DNA of 6,762 nt from Cyanobacteriota bacterium (lineage in GTDB: Bacteria; Cyanobacteriota; Cyanobacteriia; Leptolyngbyales; Leptolyngbyaceae), in assembly GCA_027482985.1 (NCBI GenBank), contig JAIXVO010000468.1, positions 1 through 6,762 of the forward strand, given 5' to 3'. A program made the translations under genes and the position numbers. Within the stretch, counting starts at the first letter, position 1. The number at the start of each line of letters is the position of its first letter. Below the pieces are notes generated by a model that saw only the letters and a program-made list of their open reading frames with translations, did no database searches and was not told where the DNA came from. This document shows, one piece after another, positions 1 to 5,601 of the stretch.

Positions 1-260
1 GGCGGTGGAGGGGGCGGTCGCCGGGGGGCAACGGGCGGCGACACATAACCGGGATGTTGTCCGGCTGCGGCATCCATCAAGGTATTGAGCAAACACTTGT
101 AGGCGGCAGTAATTTCGATGAATTTATCTTTCGCCTGCTGATCTCCAGCGCTCACATCCGGATGATACCGGCGGGCAAGCTGACGGTAGGAGGCTTTGAT
201 ATCACCAAAGGTTGCCCCCGTGGACAGCCCCAACACTCGATAGCAATCAACCAGGTTCAT
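1..260 (-). CDS. J-domain (DnaJ-like) co-chaperone, N-terminal part only
   Basis: Reading leftward from the ATG at 260, the first 86 codons are in the window and the gene runs off the left edge. Residues 1-60 are a J domain: helix I starts at MNLVDCYRVLGL, helix II carries IKASYRQLARRYH, and the diagnostic HPD tripeptide is at residues 33-35. HPD is the signature that stimulates the ATPase of Hsp70 (DnaK). After about residue 70 the protein becomes proline-rich (PPVAPRRPPPPP at 75-86), suggesting a linker to an unseen C-terminal part, so this is probably not classical DnaJ with its Gly/Phe region. It lies 72 bases downstream of clpP3 on the same strand and is probably the last visible gene of the clp operon. 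I see no clear Shine-Dalgarno sequence before the ATG. Domain identity is sure; which J protein it is, and whether it is truly co-transcribed, is inference. Confidence 0.92.
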   Translation of the reverse strand, partial: MNLVDCYRVLGLSTGATFGDIKASYRQLARRYHPDVSAGDQQAKDKFIEITAAYKCLLNTLMDAAAGQHPGYVSPPVAPRRPPPPP

Positions 261-332
261 GAACAAGCGATGGACAGAAATATATGAATTCTGCCATCGC
301 TCAGGCAATTTGGCGAATGATTCCCAGAATTA

Positions 333-929
333 CTAAGAATTGATGGTTTCAATCACCTGGTCAATCAAGCCATAGTCTTTGGCTTCTTGAGCCGACAGGA
401 AGTAGTCACGATCGGTATCCCGCTCAATTTTTTCCAGGGGATGACCCGTCTTTTCCGCCAGCAACACGTTCAACTGATGCCGAATCCGCAAAATCTCTTT
501 GGCTTCGATTTCAATATCCGTGGCCTGACCCCGACTGCCGCCCAGCGGTTGGTGAATCATGATGCGGGCATGGGGTAAGGCTAACCGCTTACCTTTACTG
601 CCAGCCGCCAGCAAGAAGGCACCCATCGACGCGGCCAAACCCACACAAATCGTCACGACTTCGGACTTAATGTGTTGCATGGTGTCAAAAATCGCCATGC
701 CTGCGGTGACTGAACCACCGGGAGAGTTGATATAGAGGTAGATCGGCTTGGTCTGGTCATCAGAGTCGAGATACAGCAGATAGGCGACGATCGCATTCGC
801 AATGTTGTCATCCACTTCTTCCGATAAGAAGATGATGCGCTCCCGAAACAAGCGATCGTAAATGCTGATCCATTGCTCATAACCCCCACCCGGCAAGCGG
901 TAGGGAACACTGGGAATACCAATTGGCAT
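333..929 (-). CDS. clpP3: ATP-dependent Clp protease proteolytic subunit, active ClpP3 type
   Basis: This is the serine peptidase subunit of the Clp protease (family S14), 198 residues, full length for the family. The catalytic triad is complete: Ser101 in GLAASMGAF, His126 in ARIMIHQP, and Asp175 in DTDRDYF. The oxyanion-side motif INSPGGSV is at 68-74. The N terminus [14 protein letters not shown] is the form I know from cyanobacterial ClpP3 and related chloroplast ClpP, and such N termini have been linked to docking on ClpC. A good ribosome binding site AAGGAG (complement of 937-942) sits 7 bases before the ATG and fixes the start. It is third in a leftward operon, 38 bases after a ClpR-like gene and 72 before a J-domain gene. 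By family knowledge it supplies the active sites of a cytosolic ClpP3/ClpR core fed by ClpC. The subtype (ClpP3) rests on the N terminus and the clpR neighbours; ClpP itself is certain. Confidence 0.97.
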   Translation of the reverse strand: MPIGIPSVPYRLPGGGYEQWISIYDRLFRERIIFLSEEVDDNIANAIVAYLLYLDSDDQTKPIYLYINSPGGSVTAGMAIFDTMQHIKSEVVTICVGLAASMGAFLLAAGSKGKRLALPHARIMIHQPLGGSRGQATDIEIEAKEILRIRHQLNVLLAEKTGHPLEKIERDTDRDYFLSAQEAKDYGLIDQVIETINS

Positions 930-967
930 AGCAAAGCTCCTTAATTGAGGAATGAGAGGCAGGGCGA

Positions 968-1633
968 TTAACGCATCACCGTAGCGGCAGGTAGCGCAAA
1001 GTTTTTAGGACTTTCCAGGACGCGATCGATGAGGCCGTATTCTTGCGCCTGCTGAGGGGTCATGTAAAAAGTCCGATCCATGTCCTTGGCGATTTTCTCA
1101 ATCGACTGTCCCGTATTTTGAGCCAGGATTTCGAGAATCAGGGCGCGTTTGGCAATCACTTCTTTGGCATTCACCTGAATATCGCTGGCCTGACCGCGAG
1201 TGCCTGACAGCGTGTGGTTGAGGGCAATCATGGAATGGGGGAGGCTGCCGCGTTTGCCTTTCGTGCCCGAAGACAACAGCAGCGCCGACATCCCGATCGC
1301 CTGTCCCAAACAGATGGTGACAATTTCCGACTTGACGTGTTGCATCGTGTCGTAAATCGCCAACCCTGCCGCCACCGACATTAAGCCAGAACTCTCGTCA
1401 CTCATGCCGGAGGCCACCGGATCGCCGTAGGAGTTGATGTAAATGTAGATTGGTTTGCTTTGGTCTTCCGAATCTAGGTACAGCAGGGCAGAGACGAGGG
1501 AATTCGCCAGTCCTGCCGTGACGGGTTGATTCAGAAAAATAATGCGTTCTAAACTCAAGCGCGTGTAAATGTTGACCCACTGCCAGTTCGGACTGCCAGG
1601 GATGTTGTACGGAACACGCATGATTTCATCCAT
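968..1633 (-). CDS. Second ClpR-like, catalytically inactive ClpP paralogue
   Basis: This 221-residue protein has the ClpP fold and lacks all three catalytic residues. Aligned to the active neighbour, Ser is Gly114 ([11 protein letters not shown]), His is Asn139 (SMIALNHTL) and Asp is Thr188 (DMDRTFY). After INSYGDPV it carries about 14 extra residues (roughly 74-87, [14 protein letters not shown]) at the site where ClpR proteins usually have a shorter insertion. The rest, especially residues 1-65, resembles ClpP3 more than the classical ClpR upstream does ([21 protein letters not shown]). It is 17 bases after clpR and 38 before clpP3, so probably translated from the same mRNA. The start is taken as the ATG at 1633, with CAAGGT upstream as a weak ribosome site; the in-frame ATG at 1621 (MRVPY) is a real alternative. 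The likely role is a non-catalytic subunit in the ClpP3/ClpR ring, which is inference. Confidence 0.93.
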   Translation of the reverse strand: MDEIMRVPYNIPGSPNWQWVNIYTRLSLERIIFLNQPVTAGLANSLVSALLYLDSEDQSKPIYIYINSYGDPVASGMSDESSGLMSVAAGLAIYDTMQHVKSEIVTICLGQAIGMSALLLSSGTKGKRGSLPHSMIALNHTLSGTRGQASDIQVNAKEVIAKRALILEILAQNTGQSIEKIAKDMDRTFYMTPQQAQEYGLIDRVLESPKNFALPAATVMR

Positions 1634-1650
1634 AGGAGCAGACCTTGCTG

Positions 1651-2337
1651 TTAGGTGAATGCAGGAATTTGCTTGGGCAGTTCTTTGGCGCTTTCCAGCA
1701 CGCGATCGATGATGCCGTATTCTTTGGCCTGAGGTGGGGTCAGGTACAACATGCGATCGGTATCTTTGGCGATCTTTTCGGGTGCCTGTCCGGTGTTGCG
1801 CGACAAAATATCCAGCGTCGCTTGCTTATTCGCCAGCACTTCCTTCGCCCGAATTTGAATATCCGTGGCCTGACTGCGACCCATGCCCATACGGGGCTGG
1901 TTGAGAACGATCGTGGCGTGCGGCAAACTGGCCCGGAAGCCTTTCGTGCCTGCCGATAGAATCATCGCGGCAGTACCCATCGCCTGCCCAATGCAGATTG
2001 TATGGACGGGCGGCTTGACGTAGTTGATCGTGTCACAGATAGCAAAGGCTTCCGTTTCCTGACCGATCGCGTCGCCTGTATACCAGGATGTGCCCGTAGA
2101 GTTGATGTAAAAGAAAATGGGCTTGTCGGGATCGTTGAACTGCAAGTACAGCAGTTGCGCGATGATCAGCTTGGTCACATCAACCCCAAGTTGCCGCTTA
2201 AAATCATCAGAGGACACCAGGGGCAACCCCAGATAAATGATCCGCTCCTTCAACAGCAAGGATGGCAAGTCTGGGGGCGGAGTGCGAAAAGATGCGTCTC
2301 CATAATAAGGAGATTGAGCAGCCTGGATCGGTGACAT
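1651..2337 (-). CDS. clpR: ClpR, non-catalytic subunit of the Clp proteolytic core
   Basis: The protein has 228 residues from the ATG at 2337. Its N terminus (SPYYGD, then [15 protein letters not shown]) is what I recall for cyanobacterial ClpR. The triad is lost: Gly121 replaces Ser ([11 protein letters not shown]), Asn146 replaces His (ATIVLNQP) and Met196 replaces Asp (DTDRMLY). An insertion of about 9 residues follows INSTGTS at 79-85 ([10 protein letters not shown] region), the known ClpR/L1-type insertion. The open frame extends upstream to an ATG at 2406, but those 23 extra residues (Arg/Cys/Lys-rich) are unlike family N termini. The chosen start has a purine-rich AAGAGAA about 9 bases upstream. 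In the studied cyanobacterial complex ClpR alternates with ClpP3 in heptameric rings and makes no proteolytic site itself. It is the first gene of the leftward operon, facing the VWA gene across a 177-base gap. Confidence 0.95.
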   Translation of the reverse strand: MSPIQAAQSPYYGDASFRTPPPDLPSLLLKERIIYLGLPLVSSDDFKRQLGVDVTKLIIAQLLYLQFNDPDKPIFFYINSTGTSWYTGDAIGQETEAFAICDTINYVKPPVHTICIGQAMGTAAMILSAGTKGFRASLPHATIVLNQPRMGMGRSQATDIQIRAKEVLANKQATLDILSRNTGQAPEKIAKDTDRMLYLTPPQAKEYGIIDRVLESAKELPKQIPAFT

Positions 2338-2514
2338 ATGGTTATTCTCTTTTTTGCAACAAGAGCGCTGTCTATTCATAGTAGCGTGACCGGGGGAGCG
2401 GGGCATGGAGATGGCAGGTAGGGATCACCGCTATGCTGAGGGTAAGCTGGCGGAGTGGGTGAAATTACGGGTGAATGGGTTTAGGGTCTTGTCACACAGA
2501 AGGATGGGTGGGCG
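2338..2514. promoter_or_regulatory. Divergent intergenic region between clpR and the VWA gene
   Basis: These 177 bases must hold the promoters for the leftward clp operon and the rightward VWA gene, unless either lies further inside a coding region. On the minus strand the best -10-like element is TATGAAT (complement of 2374-2380), about 37 bases before the clpR ATG; no convincing -35 accompanies it. Just before the clpR start, CTCTT (complement of 2361-2365) can pair with AAGAG (complement of 2347-2351), which overlaps the presumed ribosome site. On the plus strand AAGGA at 2500-2504 is a good ribosome site for the VWA ATG at 2515, but I found no convincing promoter hexamers. The promoter assignment itself is weak; the arrangement is certain. 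Confidence 0.35.
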
Positions 2515-3753
2515 ATGCGAGTTGGATTACAGTTTGGGCTGAGTGATGCCAGTGTGGATGCGACGCAGGCGACGAGTCAGCGGCAATTGGCGGTCTCGAT
2601 CGCGGCGATCGCGGATGATACCCACAGCAGTGCGCCGCTGAATCTAAGTCTGATTCTGGATCACAGTGGGTCGATGAGTGGGCGACCGATGGAAACGGTG
2701 CGGGATGCGGCGCAACGGATTGTGGATCGGTTGGCGTTGGGCGATCGCATTTCCATCATTGGGTTCGACCACAAGGCCAAGGTGTTGCTCCCGAATCAGG
2801 AACTCGACAATCCCGCCAGTGTGAAATTGCAAATTAATCAGCTCAAAGCCAGTGGGGGGACGGCGATCGATGAAGGGATTCGGCTGGGGATTGAAGAACT
2901 GGCGAAAGCCAAGCAGGGTACGATTTCCCAAGCCTTTTTGCTGACGGATGGCGAAAACGAACATGGGGATAACGATCGCTGCCTCAAGTTAGCCAAACTC
3001 GCAGCCGGTTACAACCTCACGATCAACACTCTCGGCTTTGGCGACTCCTGGAATCAGGACATTTTGGAAAGCATTGCCGATGCGGGCGGCGGCACCATGT
3101 CCTACATCCAGTTTCCCGAACAGGCGGTGGCCGAATTTGGTCGCTTATTCAATCGCCTCCAATCTGTGGGACTGACGAATGGGCATCTGGTGATCACGCT
3201 CTCGCCTGGGGTGTGGTTGGCGGCAACGAAGCCGATCGCCCAGGTATCCCCCGACACAATTGAACTGCCGATTGTCCGCGAGGGGAATGACCTGATCGTG
3301 CGCTTGGGCGACTTGATGGTGGACACCCCCCGCATCGTGCTGCTGAATCTCTACCTGGAGCAATTGCCCGTTGGTCAACACGCGATCGCCCAACTGCAAG
3401 TCCGTTATGACAATCCCGCGACCGATACGGCAGGGCTGAAGTCAGAACCGCTTTCGGTCTATGTCGAATCCATCCAAAACTGGCACCCCAACCCCGATCC
3501 GCAAGTCCAGCAACACGTTTTCGCCCTAGCCAAGTACCGCCAAACCCAGATTGCCGAAACCAAGATCAAGCAGGGGGATATGGGCGGTGCCGTGACAATG
3601 CTCCAAACTGCCGCCCAAACCGCTCTCCAGATGGGGGATCAGGAAGCGGCAACCGTGCTTCAAAACACCGCCACTCGTTTGCAAGCTGGAGAAGAATTGA
3701 GCGAAGGCGATCGCAAAAAGACTCGCATGGTCTCCAAAACGACGTTGCAATAG
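2515..3753 (+). CDS. Cytosolic von Willebrand factor type A (VWA) domain protein with helical C-terminal region
   Basis: The protein has 412 residues with no signal peptide or membrane segment, so probably cytosolic. A VWA domain spans about residues 42-215 with a complete metal-ion-dependent adhesion site: Asp49-x-Ser51-x-Ser53 (DHSGSM), Thr116 (GGTAID) and Asp145 (LLTDGEN). Residues about 220-325 look beta-rich, and 330-395 are Ala/Gln-rich helices (LAKYRQTQIAETKIKQGDMGGA, TALQMGDQEAATVLQ) resembling short helical repeats. The tail KKTRMVSKTTLQ is basic and Thr-rich. I recognise the whole protein as a family frequent in cyanobacteria, distantly like bacterial YfbK/CaCC-type VWA proteins. 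VWA domains bind protein partners through Mg2+; the partner here is unknown. AAGGA 10 bases upstream supports the ATG. It is divergent from clpR and 42 bases ahead of a co-directional nuclease-like gene. Two HIP1 sites lie within its first 250 bases. Confidence 0.92.
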   Translation: MRVGLQFGLSDASVDATQATSQRQLAVSIAAIADDTHSSAPLNLSLILDHSGSMSGRPMETVRDAAQRIVDRLALGDRISIIGFDHKAKVLLPNQELDNPASVKLQINQLKASGGTAIDEGIRLGIEELAKAKQGTISQAFLLTDGENEHGDNDRCLKLAKLAAGYNLTINTLGFGDSWNQDILESIADAGGGTMSYIQFPEQAVAEFGRLFNRLQSVGLTNGHLVITLSPGVWLAATKPIAQVSPDTIELPIVREGNDLIVRLGDLMVDTPRIVLLNLYLEQLPVGQHAIAQLQVRYDNPATDTAGLKSEPLSVYVESIQNWHPNPDPQVQQHVFALAKYRQTQIAETKIKQGDMGGAVTMLQTAAQTALQMGDQEAATVLQNTATRLQAGEELSEGDRKKTRMVSKTTLQ

Positions 3754-3795
3754 TGCATTGATGACACGCTTTCAATCATTTACTTTGGGGGAATT

Positions 3796-4434
3796 ATGGT
3801 TCAGGTCATCCAGGCCAGTACACTCACCTTGCCTCAGGTGAAGACCCAATTCCGGTTACAGCAGACCTGGGATTTGCAGTTTTTTCCAGAGTGGCAACCA
3901 GCCGACACGCCCATCTCACCCTCGGAACAGCAATGGCTCGATCGCATTCGCCTGGACTTCTTGAGTATTGTTGACCATAGCTCGACCGAAGAAGTCGTGA
4001 AGCTGTTTGTGTTATCGCCCCTTCTGTCATTAGCGGGGCTGGCACGCTATCCATTTGTGCCTGTGACTGAAGCAGTGGTTGAAATCCTGATCGAAGCAGA
4101 GGATGAGTTAATTCGCGGCAAAATCGATTTGCTGGTACTCCATCAGCAATTATGGATTGTGGTATTGGAGGCAAAACGGCAAAGCTTAAATGTGACGGCA
4201 GCTTTACCCCAGGCACTCTTTCACATGATGGCGAGTCCTCACACGGATCGTCCCATCTATGGGCTAGTTTCCAATGGCACCGAATTCTTATTTTTGAAAC
4301 TCGTTAGACAGGAAAACTCTGAATACGGACTGTCACGGCTCTTCTCCCTCATTAATCCAGGCAACGATCTTTACGCAGTCATGGCGATCCTCAAGTACTT
4401 GCAAGAAGTTGTCTCAGAAACGATTTCGACATAA
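3796..4434 (+). CDS. Stand-alone HsdR-N-like PD-(D/E)XK nuclease-family protein
   Basis: The 212-residue protein resembles the N-terminal nuclease domain of type I restriction R subunits but has no helicase part. The nuclease core is visible: Asp111 in RGKIDLLVL, then Glu125-Ala-Lys127 in WIVVLEAKRQS, followed by Gln139 in PQALFHMM, the order of catalytic residues in this fold. The C terminus (GNDLYAVMAILKYL) matches my memory of a multi-copy cyanobacterial family often labelled 'restriction endonuclease subunit R', so it seems full length, not a fragment. GGGGGA at 3787-3792 is a ribosome site 3 bases before the ATG, which is close. It follows the VWA gene by 42 bases with no clear terminator, so read-through is likely. 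There is no methylase, specificity or helicase gene nearby. The fold is well supported; the actual substrate and role are unknown. Confidence 0.82.
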   Translation: MVQVIQASTLTLPQVKTQFRLQQTWDLQFFPEWQPADTPISPSEQQWLDRIRLDFLSIVDHSSTEEVVKLFVLSPLLSLAGLARYPFVPVTEAVVEILIEAEDELIRGKIDLLVLHQQLWIVVLEAKRQSLNVTAALPQALFHMMASPHTDRPIYGLVSNGTEFLFLKLVRQENSEYGLSRLFSLINPGNDLYAVMAILKYLQEVVSETIST

Positions 4435-4442
4435 ATGCCTGG

Positions 4443-4484
4443 ATTGGCTGCTGCCCCGATGTTCAAGGCACAGCGACAGCCGAT
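4443..4484 (+). terminator. Imperfect hairpin after the nuclease-like gene, possible terminator
   Basis: ATTGGCTG (4443-4450) can pair with CAGCCGAT (4477-4484), eight pairs including one G-T, and an inner TGCC (4452-4455) pairs with GGCA (4467-4470). It starts 9 bases after the stop codon. No T-run follows, so it is not a standard intrinsic terminator; it could also be mRNA 3' protection or chance. A -10-like TAGAAT lies just downstream at 4494-4499, 39 bases before the Uma2 start, without a matching -35. Confidence 0.3.
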
Positions 4485-4537
4485 TTAGCGTTCTAGAATG
4501 AGGCAATAGCACTTCAGCGATCGGACTGGGATAGTTC

Positions 4538-5332
4538 ATGACTCAAGAGCTTTTAGATTCCACTGATATTCCTGCTCCTGACATTTCGCATCTGGTGATC
4601 GAGGACGATACGCCTGTGGATAATTTTCAGTCTGCCCAACAGCAGCGGTTGCTAGTGGAGCCGCTGTATAGCAGTCAAGCAGTGCCCTTGCCCTTTATCG
4701 CGGAGGCTAATGTGGGCTTGTTCTATCAACTCAAGGGCGATCCCATCGTGCCGGATGTGTTCTTGAGCTTGGGTGTGCAACGGGCGGAAGATTTTGCTGA
4801 GCGGCGCGATCGCTCCTACTTTGTGTGGGAGTTTGGCAAGGTGCCGGAAGTTTGTATTGAAGTGGTTTCCAATCAGGAAGGGAATGAAGTTACGCTGAGT
4901 CGGAAGGCTCAGCAGGATGGGAAAACCCAGTCCAAACGAGACATTTACGCCCAAATTGGGGTGCCCTATTACGTCGTGTTTGATCCCTTGCAACAGATTC
5001 AAGGTGCCGCTGAAATGAATGCGGCTCTGTTACGGGTCTGGACGATCTCCCCACTGGGTTACACCGAACTGACAGCCCCAGCAGGTTTAACGACTGTCGG
5101 ACAATCAGTTTGGCTGGAACGGGTTAGCTTAGGATTGACGCTATGGGCAGGCGAATTTGAGGAAACTGTGCCCCGCCTCTGGTTACGGTGGTGCGATCGC
5201 GATGGTCAGGTAATCCCCACAGGTGCCGAGCGAGCGATCGTGGCTGAAGCCAAAATGCAAGCTGCCGAAGCCAAGGCGCAAAGATTGGCTGAACGATTGC
5301 GGCAATTGGGGGTTAATCCTGACGAGATTTGA
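4538..5332 (+). CDS. Uma2 family (DUF820) putative endonuclease
   Basis: The protein has 264 residues. Family features in order: VPDVFLSLGV with Asp73, PEVCIEVVSN with Glu108, then Lys133 and the block DIYAQIGVPYYVVFDP (135-150), corresponding to the Uma2 pattern PDv...EvvS...K...Y...GVpyYvv.Dp of a PD-(D/E)XK-like fold. The C-terminal 35 residues (about 228-264) are an Ala/Glu/Lys/Arg-rich helix, probably a coiled coil, ending in LRQLGVNPDEI, a tail I know from many cyanobacterial members. The family is strongly expanded in cyanobacteria; nuclease activity is predicted from the fold and the biological role is unknown. The ATG at 4538 has no strong ribosome site. It is 103 bases after the HsdR-N-like gene on the same strand and its 3' end faces the zinc-ribbon gene with 20 bases between. 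Two HIP1 sites fall inside. Confidence 0.93.
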   Translation: MTQELLDSTDIPAPDISHLVIEDDTPVDNFQSAQQQRLLVEPLYSSQAVPLPFIAEANVGLFYQLKGDPIVPDVFLSLGVQRAEDFAERRDRSYFVWEFGKVPEVCIEVVSNQEGNEVTLSRKAQQDGKTQSKRDIYAQIGVPYYVVFDPLQQIQGAAEMNAALLRVWTISPLGYTELTAPAGLTTVGQSVWLERVSLGLTLWAGEFEETVPRLWLRWCDRDGQVIPTGAERAIVAEAKMQAAEAKAQRLAERLRQLGVNPDEI

Positions 5333-5352
5333 GCGAACAGGCGACAGCTAGA

Positions 5353-5544
5353 CTACTTCTTCCTCGCTTTCCAGGTGCCGCCGTAGACGTAGGAGGGGTT
5401 ATCGGAACTAACGATCGCCCAACAGTCTGGACACACGAAAGACCACGTGCCAGAAGCATCGTGCTGCACGCGGTAGAGGACAGAAGCTAGTTGGGAGCAG
5501 CGATCGCAAGATTTCTCGCGCAAGCGTTGGTTCATGATCAGCAT
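5353..5544 (-). CDS. Small zinc-ribbon protein, conserved, function unknown
   Basis: The protein has 63 residues from the ATG at 5544, or 60 from the in-frame ATG at 5535. Two CxxC knuckles, Cys13/Cys16 (SCDRC) and Cys38/Cys41 (CPDC), are 21 residues apart and should hold one zinc. The C terminus SYVYGGTWKARKK, with the YGGTWK block, matches a small conserved bacterial family I recognise by pattern but cannot name. The shorter start is preferred: GGA lies 9 bases before the ATG at 5535, whereas nothing like a ribosome site precedes 5544. It is downstream of the PIN/TRAM gene on the same strand, with a palindromic repeat directly before it, and converges on the Uma2 gene. One HIP1 site (5500-5507) covers codons near its 5' end. 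That it is a real gene is supported by the clean cysteine pattern; function is unknown. Confidence 0.8.
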   Translation of the reverse strand: MLIMNQRLREKSCDRCSQLASVLYRVQHDASGTWSFVCPDCWAIVSSDNPSYVYGGTWKARKK

Positions 5545-5552
5545 TCCGAAGC

Positions 5553-5579
5553 GGTGCGTTACGCTGCGCTAACGACACC
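5553..5579. repeat. Cyanobacterial-type interspersed palindrome with adjacent ATTCC units
   Basis: GGTG-CGTTA-(C)-GC pairs with GC-TAACG-(A)-CACC across a 3-base TGC loop, giving 11 base pairs with one bulged base on each arm. The core GGTGCGTTACGC...GCTAACG...CACCCTAC resembles a dispersed repeat I have seen in many cyanobacterial intergenic regions, where the arm usually reads TAACGCACC; here TAACGACACC has an extra A. Short ATTCC units follow at 5584-5588, 5591-5595 and 5597-5601, with another at 5543-5547 on the other side. It fills most of the gap between the PIN/TRAM stop and the zinc-ribbon start. As RNA it would fold on either strand, but no T-run follows on the minus strand, so a terminator role is doubtful. 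Confidence 0.7.
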
Positions 5580-5601
5580 CTACATTCCTCATTCCGATTC
5601 C

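Larger units (their letters stand above)
2605..5507. repeat. Seven HIP1 octamers (GCGATCGC)
   Basis: Exact GCGATCGC copies start at 2605, 2741, 3382, 3707, 4806, 5193 and 5500. HIP1 is a highly over-represented palindrome in many cyanobacterial genomes and is the main compositional sign of the host here. About one per kilobase over the window is normal for a HIP1-rich genome. All seven lie inside coding sequence. The clp genes and the PIN/TRAM gene have only one-mismatch versions, for example near 862, 1022, 1702, 1755, 6001 and 6073. Confidence 0.9.

Noticed and set aside
968..1633. Pseudogene status of the second ClpR-like gene because its triad is lost
   Set aside because: The frame is intact over 221 codons, surrounding fold motifs are preserved, and the replaced residues match the ClpR pattern instead of random decay.
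2002..2334. 110-codon plus-strand open frame antisense to clpR
   Set aside because: It lies fully under a well-conserved gene and shows no domain.
2338..2406. N-terminal extension of ClpR by 23 residues to an ATG at 2406
   Set aside because: The extra residues are Arg/Cys/Lys-rich and unlike ClpR N termini; the ATG at 2337 begins the family-typical sequence and has a purine-rich site upstream.
3754..3795. Terminator between the VWA gene and the nuclease-like gene
   Set aside because: Only a 5-base ATTGA/TCAAT pairing with no T-run; too weak to call.
3824..4216. 130-codon open frame on the minus strand inside the HsdR-N-like gene
   Set aside because: Composition is rich in Arg, Pro and Ser as expected for an antisense frame, with no motif; the plus-strand gene has clear nuclease residues.
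3796..5332. A restriction-modification system
   Set aside because: No methyltransferase, specificity subunit or helicase is present; the HsdR-N-like protein is a complete short family member, not a broken HsdR.
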